In this document: positions 44,251-55,422 of the stretch, piece by piece
Layout of the letters: each line of letters opens with the position of its first letter
How positions within the stretch are numbered: position 1 is the stretch's first letter
Source of the DNA: Sciurus carolinensis
Taxonomy: Eukaryota > Chordata > Mammalia > Rodentia > Sciuridae
Direction: 5' to 3'
Assembly (NCBI RefSeq): GCF_902686445.1
Contig: NC_062232.1
Span: forward strand, 18,830,897 to 18,894,896
Length of the DNA: 64,000 bases
Notes under the pieces: generated by a model
What the model was told of the DNA's origin: nothing
The model's database searches: none
What the model saw: only the letters and a program-made list of their open reading frames with translations
Made by a program: the position numbers and the translations under genes

Positions 44251-44684
44251 TGTATTAGTTTCTCATAGTTGCTATAACAAAGTAACACAGACTGAGTGGC
44301 TTAAAACAACAGAAACTTAATATTCTCACAATGCCAGAGACTAGAAGTCTGAAATCAAGATATGTACAGGGTCATGCTTCCTCTGAAGTCTTTAAGGAAG
44401 AATTCTCCCTTGCTCCTCTCCCAGCTCTTGGTGGTTGCTTGCAATGCTTGGCATTACTTGGCATGTACTAAACGATTCCAGTCTCTGCCTCCATCTTCAT
44501 GTGACCATCTTCCCTCTGTGAATGTCTTCACATGGCCTTCTTATAAGGATACCAGTTATTGAGCCACTGCAACCCAGTATGACCTCATCTTAACTAATTA
44601 CATATGCAAAGACCCTATTTCCAAATAAAGTATATTCTGAGGTTATAGATGAACTTTTAGGGGGACACTATTCAACCCAATACA
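44251..44684 (-). mobile_element. MLT1-type LTR, antisense
   Basis: Reads tgtattagtttctcatagtt to ttcaacccaataca on the plus strand. Reverse-complement MLT1 blocks include ggcttaaaacaacagaaact, tgacctcatcttaactaatt and gaccctatttccaaataaag. The 66-codon plus frame inside is a chance frame. Confidence 0.7.
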
Positions 44685-44990
44685 CTTAGTTATAATCAAT
44701 TTTAGTGGAGAACCAAAATGATTTTTGGCTAGTTCATCTTGTACAGAACACTCTTGTTGGTGATGTCACCCAAGATCTTAAGGTTTCCTTCCTAATAGCA
44801 ACTGAATTAGAGAAAGAATTGTTCTATTTTCAATTTTTATTCTACCTTGTATTTTTCTTTAAATTTTTATAAACAGTTTAGCTCAAAATGTTCTTCCTAA
44901 AGTTGTCTTATTAGCATACCTATTTTATATATTTCACTGTACTTTATATATTTATATAAACTGTTTGAAAGGTATTAATAATTGTTTTTG
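44685..44990. other. Unassigned AT-rich sequence
   Basis: Nothing recognised. Confidence 0.4.
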
Positions 44991-45182
44991 AGCCACATGC
45001 ATGCTGATAATCAGAGCAACTTAGGAGACTGAAGCAGGAGGATCACAAGTTCAAAGCCAGCCTCAGCAAAAGTGAGGTGCTAAGTAACTCAGTGAGACCC
45101 TGTCTCTAAATAAAATACAAATTAGGGCTGGGGATGTGGCTCAGTGGTCAAGTGCCCCTGAGTCCAATCCCTGATACCCCCC
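44991..45182 (+). mobile_element. B1-dID SINE
   Basis: B1 half diverged at the start (agccacatgcatgctgataa), then a clear core (aaagccagcctcagc), a ctctaaataaaatacaaatt linker and a well-kept ID half (ggctggggatgtggctcagt, gtccaatccctgatacc). Confidence 0.88.
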
Positions 45183-45501
45183 AAAATTGTTTCTGTATAT
45201 AAAATAAATAACTTTCACAATCATCAATTATCACAGCAATTGGGTTTTTTTGATAATAAATATACAATTATATCCCAACCATTAAAATTTCAATGTGTAA
45301 AGTACATAAGTAAATTTTTCCCTCCAAGTTCATGTCAGTATTCGACCTGTATTTTTAATGGGACAAATTAAAAATAAATCCAAATGATGTACCAAATTTA
45401 TATTACAGATATTATTGTGCTGATTAGATGTGATGAGAACCCGTGTAATCAGAAATCATTTATCTCAAAATTCAGTGCTTATAGAAATGATGGTTAGACA
45501 G
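45183..45501. other. Unassigned sequence
   Basis: AT-rich, nothing recognised. Confidence 0.4.
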
Positions 45502-45622
45502 TGTTTTAGTCAGCTTTTTCATTGCTGTGACCAAAGTACCTAACAAGAACAACTCAAAGGAGCAAAAGATTATTGGGGGCCCACAGTTTCAAAGGTCTCA
45601 GTCCATATACAGCCAACTCCCA
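45502..45622 (-). mobile_element. MaLR-type LTR, copy D (fragment)
   Basis: tgttttagtcagctttttca, accaaagtacctaacaagaa and ggtctcagtccatatacagc match the first 120 bases of copies A-C. The rest of the LTR is missing. Confidence 0.75.
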
Positions 45623-46630
45623 AAAGGAGACACTTGTACCAAATTAGAAAGTAGGAAAAAGATTTTTTAAAAACTGCACTGCTAGGAGAGCTTCCATACC
45701 ATCAATAGCAATAGCAAACCAGGAGTCATGAATTCCTGTAATGGCATATTTGGTTCCTGCAATGGCAGTTGCAGCATTACATGACTATACATGTGACTGG
45801 ATATTTGAGTCCTTCTGAAATATTGCTAAGGCTTCCAATAATGACAGGGGCAGAAACAGGACAGTAGAGGCTCCTAGAGGGGCAGCAGCTGGCAGATGAC
45901 CAGGAGCTCTGGAAATGGCTACATGACAGTGCTGGAACACAGGAGTGTAGGTGTTAAAGAGCACTGGTTCTTTGGATATTCCACCTTCCCCCTTTCTGTA
46001 ATCCTTCCAAAACTCTTATAACTGGATTCTCTGTATTAATCCCTCTCTGTTGCCCTATTTGGAGTGCTTTCTGCTGCTAACTGATAACAAAGATGAACCC
46101 TCTAGAGCAGGCATACGTCAATATTTATCTTCCTACAGCCACTTTTGTTACAAGGATTGTCAAGGTGATGGGATGGGAAGGAATTGAAATAAGACTGAAG
46201 ATGATGTTGTTTTAGCAAATAAAATTCTCCTAAAATGTCCACTTTCTGTGGCCAATTTAGACCTGGCAAAATCTTGCAGGTTTCTTCAAATCAAAAGGTT
46301 CTCTGTTTGCTTGCACCGTACTCCAAGAAAGCCCAACTACTGGGCAAACAGGAACTGATACCAGTAGAGCCATGATTATTTTCAAATTTACTTGTATACT
46401 GTTGAATACACACTTTGAAATTTTTAACTTTTACCTATTCATTCCTTCAGCAATAATTTTTTCATACCTGCTTCAACATTTCTCATTTCTAATTTTCTTT
46501 CATTTTTTCCTCATTTATATTTACAAGGGAGTTGTCTAGGTTTTTTGGATTGTTGTTCAACATTTTATGATTTTTTGTTCTGTTTACTTTGTATCTATGA
46601 ATATACCTTTATCAAGAACCTTATAAATGT
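45623..46630. other. Unassigned, with possible old LTR end
   Basis: 45860-46095 may be an old LTR end (ctctgtattaatccctctct, gagtgctttctgctgctaac), but this is weak. The rest is AT-rich and unassigned. Confidence 0.25.
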
Positions 46631-46639
46631 TAATATTTA

Positions 46640-47440
46640 TTAAATTTTAATATTTCTAAAATAATTTTAACTTTATTTTGAGATCATTTTTGATCCAAAA
46701 ATATTTAGGGAAAGTTATTAATCACTCTTTGGCCTTGTTTATCCTTTATAACTTTACTAACCTTTAAATTTTTATTGGATAACACTTAGAAGATGTTACC
46801 TATACAATTTCAACTTTGTGGAAGTTTTATAGTTGTTTTGTGACAAGCATTTAGTCAGTTTTTGTAAATGCCCCATGAACCTTTTTTGTTTTTTTTTTTT
46901 TGAACCCAGGGCACTTAACCAGTGAGTCACATCCCTAGTCCTTTTTTATGTTTTGTTTTGAGACAGGGTCTCCCTAAGTTGCTGGGGCTGACTTTGAATT
47001 TGTTATCCACCTGCATTAGCCTCCCCAGCTACCAGGATTACAGGTATGTGCCATCATACCCAGATCTCATAGATATTTAATAAGTAAAACAACATTGTGA
47101 CACATAGTATCTATTATCTTTATAGGATATAAAGTAAAAAACTCTTTAATAAATCCTTCTTGGTTATATTACTGAAAATTTGTACTTTTTCAGCCTACTT
47201 TTCCAAAAAGAGTGTCAATGGATTATGTTCCTATGAACTATCTTTATATTTACTCAAGATATTTTTGTTTCTATGTTGATGATGTTGTTCAGTGCATAAA
47301 TGTTTTGTGACTATCATATATTCATTATAGATTATATCCTTTATCAATATTAAGTCATCCTCTGCCTCTAAGGAAAGCACCCCCCATCTGTACTGATATA
47401 GTAGCCTGGTTATTTTTGGTACAATTTAAGGTAACTTACC
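46640..47440 (-). mobile_element. Old L1 (ORF2 5' half), antisense, split by a SINE
   Basis: gtgacaagcatttagtcagt before the SINE and ttctatgttgatgatgttgt, cagtgcataaatgttttgtg and tagattatatcctttatcaa after it fit the antisense endonuclease-side part of an old L1 ORF2. Decayed, no frame. Confidence 0.5.
46881..47063 (-). mobile_element. B1-dID SINE, antisense
   Basis: Poly(T) start, then the reverse-complement ID (cttaaccagtgagtcacatc), the tgttttgttttgagacaggg linker and the reverse B1 half (tagcctccccagctaccagg to gtatgtgccatcatacc). Confidence 0.88.
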
Positions 47441-47791
47441 TTATGAAGACATGACCATTGAGAAGAGTGTGCCAGAAAACACCTGAAGTAAACCCACTCA
47501 TTTTATATGACCAGGACTTCAATGATTGTACGAGCTGACACTCTAGGACAGCCAGATAATCAAAACAATGTCCAAAGGGTTCCTTTGGGCAAGCTGGAGT
47601 TCAGAATTTAGGAATAGGAAAAATTACAAGTTAAATCAGATGGGAGAGTCACTGTATGAAGGAATCCAGGCAATGAGCAATGGTTAAAGCTGTGACCAAG
47701 GGATTAATACAAATAAATGGGGAGTAGGGTGACTGGCTCAGAGGCATCAAACATATATTTTTTGAATGGTTGAATTAATGTATGAACTTTT
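47441..47791. other. Unassigned sequence
   Basis: Nothing recognised. Confidence 0.4.
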
Positions 47792-50658
47792 TAAAATTTA
47801 TTTTTATTGTAAACAAATGAGATATATCTTGTTTCTCTCTACATGAAGTAGAGGCATACCATTTGTATAATCATACATTTACATAGGGTAATGGTGTTTG
47901 ATTCATTCTGTTAGTTTTTCCTGACCCCCCACCCCTCCCACCCCTGTTTTCCCTCTATACAGTCCCTCCTTCCTCCATTCTTGCCCCTCCCCCACCCCCA
48001 TTATGTGTCATCATCTACTTATCAGCAAGATCATTCGTCCTTTGGTTTTTTGAGATTGGCTTATCTCACTTAGCATGATATTCTCCAATTTCATCCATTT
48101 GCCTGCAAATGCCATAATTTTATTCTTCTTTATAGCTGAGTAATATTCCATTGTACATATATACCACAATTTCTTTATCCATTCATCAATGGAAGGGAAT
48201 CTAGGTTGGTTACACAATCTGGCTATTGTGAATTGAGCAGCTATGAACATTGATGTGGCTGTATCTCTGTGGTATGCTGATTTTAAACCCTTTGGGTATA
48301 GGCAAGGAGTGGGATAGCTGGGTCAAATGGTGGTTCCATTCCAAGTTTTCTAAGGAATCTCCACACTGTTTTCCAAAGTGGCTGCACTAATTTACAACCC
48401 CTATGGCAATGTATGAGTGTACCTTTTTCCCCACATCCTCGCCAACACCTATTATTGCTTGCATTCTTGATAATCGCCATTCTAATTGGGGTGAGATGGA
48501 ATCTTAGGGTAGTTTTGATTTGCATTTCTCTTATTACTAGAGATGTTGAACATTTTTTCATATATCTGTTGATTGCTTATAGTTCTTCTTCTGTGAAGTG
48601 TCTGTTCATTTCCTTAGCCCATTTGTTGATAGGGTTATTTGTATTCTTGGTGTAGAGTTTTTTGAGTTCTTTATATATTCTGGAAATAGTGCTCAATCTG
48701 AAGTATGAGTGGCAAAGATTTTCTCCCACTCTGTAGCCTCTCACTTCACATTGCTGATAGCTTCCTTTGCTGATAGAAATCTTTTTAGTTTGAATCTATC
48801 CCAGTTATTGATTCTTGCTTTTATTTCTTGTGCTATGGGAGTCCTGTTAAGGAAGTCAGATCCTAAGCCAACATGTTGAAAATTTGGACCTACTTTTTCT
48901 TCTATAAGATGCAGGGTTTCTGGTCTGATTCTGAGGTCCTTGATCCATTTTGAGTTGAGTTTTGTGCAGGGTGAGAGATAGGCATTTAATTTCATTCTGC
49001 TGCCTATGAATTTCCAGTTTTCCCAGCACCATTTGTTGAAGAGGCTATCTTTTCTCCATTGCATATTTTTGACACCCTTAGTCACACTACCAAAGAGAAG
49101 GAGAGAAAAATCAAATTACTAAAATTTGAATGAACAAGGAAATATCACAACAGACATGAGTGAGATACAAAACATAATTAGAAGATTTTTTAAAATCTAT
49201 ACTCCAACAAAAAAGAAAATCTTAAAGACATCAACAGGTTTCTAGAGACATATGAATTACCTATACTGAACCAGGAGGACATACACAATTTAAATAGATC
49301 AATTTCAAGTAATGAAATAGAAGACATCATCGAAAGTCTACCAACAAAGAAAAGTCTGGGACCAGATGGGTTCTCAGCCAAGTTCTACAAAACTTTTAAA
49401 GAAGAGCTCATTCCAATACTTCTCAAAGTATTTCATGAAATAGAAGAGGAGGGAACCCTCCCAAACTCATTCTATGAAGCTAATATCACCCTGATACCTA
49501 AACCAGACAGAAACACATCAAGGAAAGAAAATTTCAGACCAATATCCTTAATGAACATCAACGAAAAATTCTTAACAAAATTTTAGCAAATTGTATACAA
49601 ACATATATTAAAAAGATAGTGCACCAGGATCAAGTGGGTTTTATCCCAGGGATGCAAGGTTGGTTCAACATCCAGAAATCAATAATAGTAATTCACCATA
49701 TCAACAGACTTAAAGTCAAGAATCACATGATTATTTTGATAGATGCAGAAAATGCATTTGATAAAACACAGCATCCCTTCATGCTCAAAACACTAGAAAA
49801 AATAGGGATAGTGGGAACATTTCTTAACATTGTAAAGATCATCTATGCTAAGCCCATGGCCAATATCATTCTAAATGGTGAAAAACTGAAAGCATTCCCC
49901 CTAAAAACTGGAACAAGACAGGGATGTCCTCTTTCACCACTTCTATTCAACATTGTCCTTGAAACTCTAGCCAGAGTTTCAAGGCAGACCAAAGAAATTA
50001 TAGGGATACGAATAGGAAAAGAAGAACTCAAACTATCCCTATTTGCTGATGACATGATTATATATTTAGAGGAACCAGAAAATTCCACCAGAAAACTTTT
50101 AGAACTCATTAGTGAATTCAGTAAAGTAGCAGGTTACAAGATCAATGCTCATAAATCCAATGCATTTTTATACATAAGTGATGCATCTTCAGAAAGAGAA
50201 GTTAGGAAAACTACCCATTCACAATAGCCTCGAAAAAAATAAAATACTTGGGAATCAATCTCACAAAAGAGGTGAAAGACCTCTACAATGAGAACTACAG
50301 AACACTAAAGAAAGAAATTAAAGAAAACCTTAGAAGGTGGAAAGATCTCCCCTGTTCTTGGATAGGCAGAATTAATATTGTCAAAATGGCCATACTACCA
50401 AAAGTGCTATACAGATTCAATGCAATTCCAATTAAAATCCCAATGACATACCTCACAGAAATAGAGAAAGCAATCATGAAATTCATCTTGAAGAATAAAA
50501 AACCCAGAATAGCTAAAGCAATCCTTAGCAGGAAGAGTGAAGCAGGGGGTATTGCAATACCAGAACTTCAACTATACTACATAGCAATAGTAACAAAAAT
50601 GGCATGGTATTGGCACCAAAATAGACAGGTAGATCAATGGTACAGAATAGAGGACATT
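47792..50658 (-). mobile_element. Twin-primed L1 no. 5
   Basis: 47792-49082 is antisense L1: poly(T), 3' UTR with a C-rich block at about 47925-48000, and distal ORF2. 49083-50658 is sense ORF2, covering the linker and the reverse-transcriptase domain. The insertion is on the minus strand with its 5' part inverted. The two parts are neighbours in ORF2, with roughly 45 bases lost between them. Candidate duplication aactttt at 47785-47791 and 50659-50665. Stops and frameshifts show it is dead. Confidence 0.9.
49619..50227 (+). pseudogene. L1 ORF2 reverse-transcriptase fragment
   Basis: A 202-codon open piece of L1 ORF2 inside twin-primed L1 no. 5. It contains [39 protein letters not shown] and the catalytic block FADD at 50042-50053, in the order expected for the palm of a non-LTR reverse transcriptase. 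The upstream [11 protein letters not shown] block (about 49355) lies in a separate frame piece, and 50248-50793 continues the thumb in another frame. The intact protein would copy L1 RNA at a nicked target; this copy cannot. Confidence 0.9.
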
Positions 50659-50779
50659 AACTTTTCATTGATGACAGGATTCCAACTGTTGAGTCAGAGT
50701 AAGATTGAAGGCTTTAGTAAAGTACGTATGTTCTCTATAGAGTTCAGGATATGGATCAAGAAAAGGCACTGTACCCTAG

Positions 50780-51115
50780 AGCAGACTACTTGAAACTTCA
50801 AAGTGAAAAATTTTAAGAATACAGATTCCTGGCCTACTTGCTGAGTTCAGGACAGGGGTCCAAGAATCAACATTTTATTTGTTTGTTTGTTTATTATGAC
50901 ATTTGGGGTTGAATTCAGGAACATTCAACCACTGAGCTACATCCCAGCCCTTTTTCTTTTTTATTTTGAGACAGGGTCTTGCTAAGTTGATGAGGCTGGT
51001 CTTGACCTTTTGATCCTCCTGCCTCAGCCTCAGGAGTTGCTTGGGATTGTGTGTGCACTATCACACTCGACTAGCATTTTAAATGTATATCCCAGATGAT
51101 GCTGATTCAGGATAT
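50780..51115 (+). mobile_element. MER5A-like element, split by a SINE
   Basis: Left: agaatacagattcctggcct, ggggtccaagaatcaacatt. Right: gcattttaaatgtatatccc, agatgatgctgattcagg. These are adjacent MER5A pieces interrupted at 50878-51074. Confidence 0.65.
50878..51074 (-). mobile_element. B1-dID SINE, antisense, in MER5A
   Basis: A (TTTG)n tail, the reverse ID half (accactgagctacatcccag), a linker (tattttgagacagggtcttg) and the reverse B1 half (tcctcctgcctcagcctcag). Target-site duplication catttta at 50871-50877 and 51075-51081. Confidence 0.9.
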
Positions 51116-51484
51116 CACAGATTTCCATTTGCCAAACATTAGCCTTAATGCTGGGACAGACCTCAAAACAGAATGACAGGTTAGAACCAGAGAAGTCACA
51201 ACTGGTTTCCTCAGGGACCAGTCCAGTGAGTGGATAGACACAGCCAGTTAATTGTGCTACATACTAGACTTTTGCTAACCAAGAGTCTTAGAGGAGAAAG
51301 AAAAATAAGAAACCACAACTCAAATATTCTTCTTTTACTCAAGTCTTCACTATCTGCTCCAGACTGTGTCATCTGTGACCCCACTGGACAATAAACCAAG
51401 AAATGTGAATCTTCATCTAAGCCATATCATTGCAATGGTACAGGTTGCAGTTGATTCCTGTGTAAAAAGAGGAGCTAAGATTAT
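51116..51484. other. Unassigned sequence
   Basis: Nothing recognised. Confidence 0.4.
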
Positions 51485-51640
51485 GTTGTAGAGATTCTTC
51501 TGGCACTGTGAATTTCCAAATCCAAAAGGCTTGAGTTCAAATTCTAGCTTAATCCTTTACTGAAACTATAATCTGATGCAAGTTACTACATTTCTCTGAA
51601 GTACAGTTTTCTGGGGAAGATAATATTGTACCCCATGGTA
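51485..51640 (+). mobile_element. MIR
   Basis: ggcttgagttcaaattctag, ctgatgcaagttactacatt, tctctgaagtacagttttct and ggggaagataat follow the sense MIR core. Confidence 0.65.
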
Positions 51641-52911
51641 GATATCCAATTCTTGAATTACCTCCCCAAGATTCAATGTTTTTAAAAACTAATACTTTAT
51701 ATAACAAGGATTTATACTAATTTTGATATGTTTTTATCAGTACTATAATTTTACTTTGTTATTAAACTTTTCATTGCACTTATCTATCTCTCCTAGTAGA
51801 TCAGATTTCTTGAGAGTAGGATTTTGTGAGGCACTTTAACTTTCGGGTAACCAAACATCACAATTTGCCTGGAGCAGAAGAAGGTCTTCCAGATGGAATT
51901 TTCAGTGCTAGGTCAAGTCCCAGGTAAGTCAGATATGTTGTTCACCTTGTTTCACCTGTGCCTTCATATTTAATTAAATGATTAGTAAATATAAAGTGAA
52001 TGAATGAATTTTTATTCCTCACCTCAATTTGAATCACTGACTTCAGTTTTTCATTACTTAAATAGGACAACAAATTACAGGGAAGTATAATTAATAACAG
52101 TAATAATCAAGTTACAGCTATTCCTATTTAAGAAATGTTCCATTTTTTCCATAATAAATTTGCTTTATTTTACTAAAAGGGTAATCTTTGTGGTGATGGA
52201 TTGCTAATAAAAAGTGGTATTCTCAGTCATACAGCCTGAATGATGGTTTGCTCCTCAAGTTCAGGGATTATGTTAATTGTTTGCAAACTATATAAAGCAT
52301 ACTGTTAAAGACAAAGCCCCAAAGCAACATAAGAATGAATTCTGAAAAAGAAGTGTGAATTATTGTGACTTTTTTGCATAATGGAGACTTCTGAGTTCCT
52401 TCTCTCTTAAGTACTTTTTTTGTCCTCCAAGATTACATTTCTTAAATTTTTAAAACTGGTTAGGCAATTTGGGATTCCGCTGGGATTTTGTTGCCAAAGC
52501 TCCACTGACATTTTGAGGAGTTAATGGTTATAATTACTTTGCCTGTAGCAATATCACTGCCTTTAAAATAAAAGCCTCAGGACTTTTTTAATGTATTAGA
52601 TTATATTCTACTCAAAAGGACAAGATTTATTATACAGAAAAATGTACTAAGAGTACACTGATCTTTCTTCCCAAAGTCTTTATTTTTCTAACATGAATTT
52701 TAAAACTGTTATCACATATTTATGAAAAATTTTATTCTTCTCATTCTTCATTTAAAAAAACCCTCAAGATTCCACTGTTATGTTAACTTTTAATTTTTAT
52801 CCCTTTTTTCAATGAGTCACTATTCTTTGTGGTACAAAACTCTTACCCTTGCTCTTGACATCTATGAATATGCAACAATGAAACCTACTATTCTGTATAA
52901 TTAATATGCAC
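51641..52911. other. Unassigned sequence
   Basis: About 1.3 kb with no repeat I can name and no coding exon. Confidence 0.35.
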
Positions 52912-53117
52912 TTCCAGGTGCAGTGGTGCACGCCTATAATCCCAGCTACTTGGGAGACCAAGTCAGGAGGATTGTGAGTTAAAAGCCAACCTTAACAACT
53001 TAGCGAGCGCCTAAGCAACTTAGTGAGACCCTGTCTTAAAATAAAAAATAAAAAAGACTGGGGATGTTGCTCAGTGGTTAAGCATCCCAGGTTCAATTCC
53101 TGGTACCCCCCCCAAAA
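52912..53117 (+). mobile_element. B1-dID SINE with 10-bp TSD
   Basis: Complete: caggtgcagtggtgcacgcc to ggttcaattcctggtacc. It retains CpGs (tgcacgcc, agcgagcgcc), which suggests a fairly young copy. Target-site duplication taatatgcac (52902-52911) and taatatacac (53118-53127). Confidence 0.92.
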
Positions 53118-53127
53118 TAATATACAC

Positions 53128-53900
53128 CAATAATTTTTTTCTTGAGAAGATAATACTCAGTACACTGGGTCACAACAGAGGAATACCAGCAGAAAGACCA
53201 GTGTTTCCTCCCAATGCCCACTGACATGGTAAAGTGACCACCATGACTGCTGCACAGAGGAGAGGTCCAAAATTGTGGAAATATGGCCCTTAAAGTAATA
53301 AAATTGCCCTCACAGAACAAAGAAGCAGAACTGAATGTCCAGAAAGGGGTAATCATGTATAAAAATGTCACAGCCTATGAGTATTTAAGTACTTGAATAA
53401 ACAGTGTTGGTCTTGGGAATGAGTTGAATAGTGACTCACATATGGGATGATGTGAAATGTTCCATAAAGAAAACAGAAAAGAATGAAACAAATATTATAT
53501 GACCATTTTAGTTTGGAAGTGACACTTGTGTCAGGTCCTAGAGTTAAGTTGATCAAAACACATGATAAGAGCCCAGATCTACTGATATTTATTCCAACCC
53601 TCTTCCTATTACAGCAAACTGCCAAAAATTATTTTATTAGCATTCCTTTCCTATAGAAAAGACTGCTAATAAGATACAAGAATTCCTGAGAAGCATGTAA
53701 ATCAAACTGAGTATTAATTATTGCAGGAAATTATATATAGGGAGTCAAGAGCTTCCTGAAAATTACTTACCAAGATTTTTTCTAATGATTTAACTGGGAA
53801 ATTTTGATGATGGAGAAAGTGGGTCTGAGGGCAGAGCTAGGGACCTCCCAGGGATAAGACTCAGAGAAGAAAAGTGCTCTAGTGAGTTAGGGACCTTTAG
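53128..53900. other. Unassigned sequence
   Basis: No repeat family or exon recognised. Minus frames at 53093-53371 and 53368-53625 lack domains. Confidence 0.35.
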
Positions 53901-53959
53901 TGTGTGCAGGGCTGAGGACTGAATCCAGGGCTGTATCACAGAGCTGCATCCCCAGCCCT
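53901..53959 (-). mobile_element. ID SINE monomer, antisense, decayed
   Basis: The complement reads ggctggggatgcagctctgt and gattcagtcctcagccctg, the ID order with a tRNA-like body. No clear duplication. Confidence 0.6.
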
Positions 53960-54417
53960 GAGTCAGGGCATTCTAAATGTCTTCCCAGACCTGAGAGGAG
54001 ATGTTACTATAATAGTCACAGTAACTGAGCCTTTCCCACAATTTTATCCAAGATCAGCCTTGAGCCTTACTCAGCAGAAAACAAACAAACAAAAAAGACT
54101 ATGACAAAATGGGAAGCAGCCAGAGATGGCAGCTACATAGGCTTCCTTCAGGTGGAGTTAGCGACTAAAGGAGACTGAAACTACCTCTGGTGGAGAAGGC
54201 AATCCATACTGCAGCTCTAATACTGGTATGACTAGTACCCTGAGCTCATTCTTCCCTCTCTGTAGCCATAGGCTTATTCTTTCCCTGGTTCTCTTCCTTA
54301 TAATTCCATTCTTCCAACACTTTCCTTTTCTTCTAGGGGCACTTCTTTCCCTGCCACATGTACATGCACATACATACACACTCACACATACATGCACCTA
54401 TCCTCTAGAAACTAACA
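53960..54417. other. Unassigned, with (CA)-rich patch
   Basis: A CACATACA-rich patch at about 54358-54396 produces overlapping frames on both strands. No gene. Confidence 0.4.
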
Positions 54418-54660
54418 CATATGAAGTGCCTAGTATGTCCCAACTGCTGTGTGAGATTCATCATGTATGTATAACTTCATCATCACAAGACTCAGAGACC
54501 ACTGTGGCAGAGAAAGCATTGACCAGATGTAGAAACTGAGACTCAGAGAAGTTATGCACTTTCCCCCAGGTCACAGAGCTAATCACTGGCAGAGCTAGGA
54601 AATGTTCCAAGACTATCTAACTCCAAAACTGGTTTTCTTCTTCGCATAATGTACTGACAC
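54418..54660 (-). mobile_element. MIR
   Basis: gaagtgcctagtatgtccca, gaaactgagactcagagaag, ttatgcactttcccccaggt and cacagagctaatcactggca follow the reverse-complement MIR core. Confidence 0.75.
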
Positions 54661-54783
54661 TATTAGGATCCTCATTTAAAAAAAATTAAAGTCCTTACTT
54701 TTCCAAGACTCTGTTAAATATAAAGTACATTATTAAGTCCCAATGGATAAAGATCTTCAGTCAACAATACTCATTTCATACCA

Positions 54784-54910
54784 GAAAAGCAGCATTGTAT
54801 ACTGGAAAGAAGCTTAGTCTAGGAGAATGAAATTCAAAGCTGTGGTCTCAGCTGGTAGATTTCAAAAGCCTTTTAAGCTCTCAGTGGCTCTAATTATTAT
54901 CAGAAATATT
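54784..54910 (+). mobile_element. MIR fragment
   Basis: agcagcattgtatactggaa, gcttagtctaggagaatgaa and gctctcagtggctctaatta resemble the sense MIR, decayed. Confidence 0.45.
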
Positions 54911-55008
54911 ATAATGACAATATTTTCATAATAGGATATAAGTGAAAGTAAAAAGCTTTGTAAATTGTACACATAATACAAAAGGAAACATTATAAAAGT
55001 AAAATAAG

Positions 55009-55422
55009 GGCAATAACCTAAATGTCCATCAGTTGCTGAGTGGATATACCGTGGTACAACCATACAATGAGATAATACTAAGCAATTCAAAGAAACAAAT
55101 TACTGATATGTACAACAAAGATGTATCTCAAATGCATTATGCTAAGCAAAAGAAGTCACTCTAAAGGCTACATCCTGTATGATTCCATTTATATGACATT
55201 TGGAAAACCCAAAACTGTTGACACAGAAAACAAATCAGTGGTTACCAAGAACAGGAGGTAGGGGAAGGGGTTGAATACAAGGGGGCATATGGGAACTTCA
55301 GGTGGTGATAGAAATATTCTATCTCAATTGGAGTAGTGGCTAATGACTATATGCACTTGTGAAAATACATAGAATTGTACACATAAGGAGGGTGAATTAT
55401 ACCTCAATAAACCAGAGTAAAG
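55009..55422 (+). mobile_element. Old L1 (L1M-type) 3' part
   Basis: acctaaatgtccatcagttg, atgattccatttatatgaca, cagtggttaccaagaacagg and tgaattatacctcaataaac match the distal ORF2 and 3' UTR of old L1s. No open frame. Confidence 0.75.

Noticed and set aside
49619..50793. Reverse-transcriptase frames as a domesticated RT or a defence retron
   Set aside because: Flanking sequence and the inverted partner half identify an ordinary truncated L1; frames are broken and the element has an L1 3' UTR.
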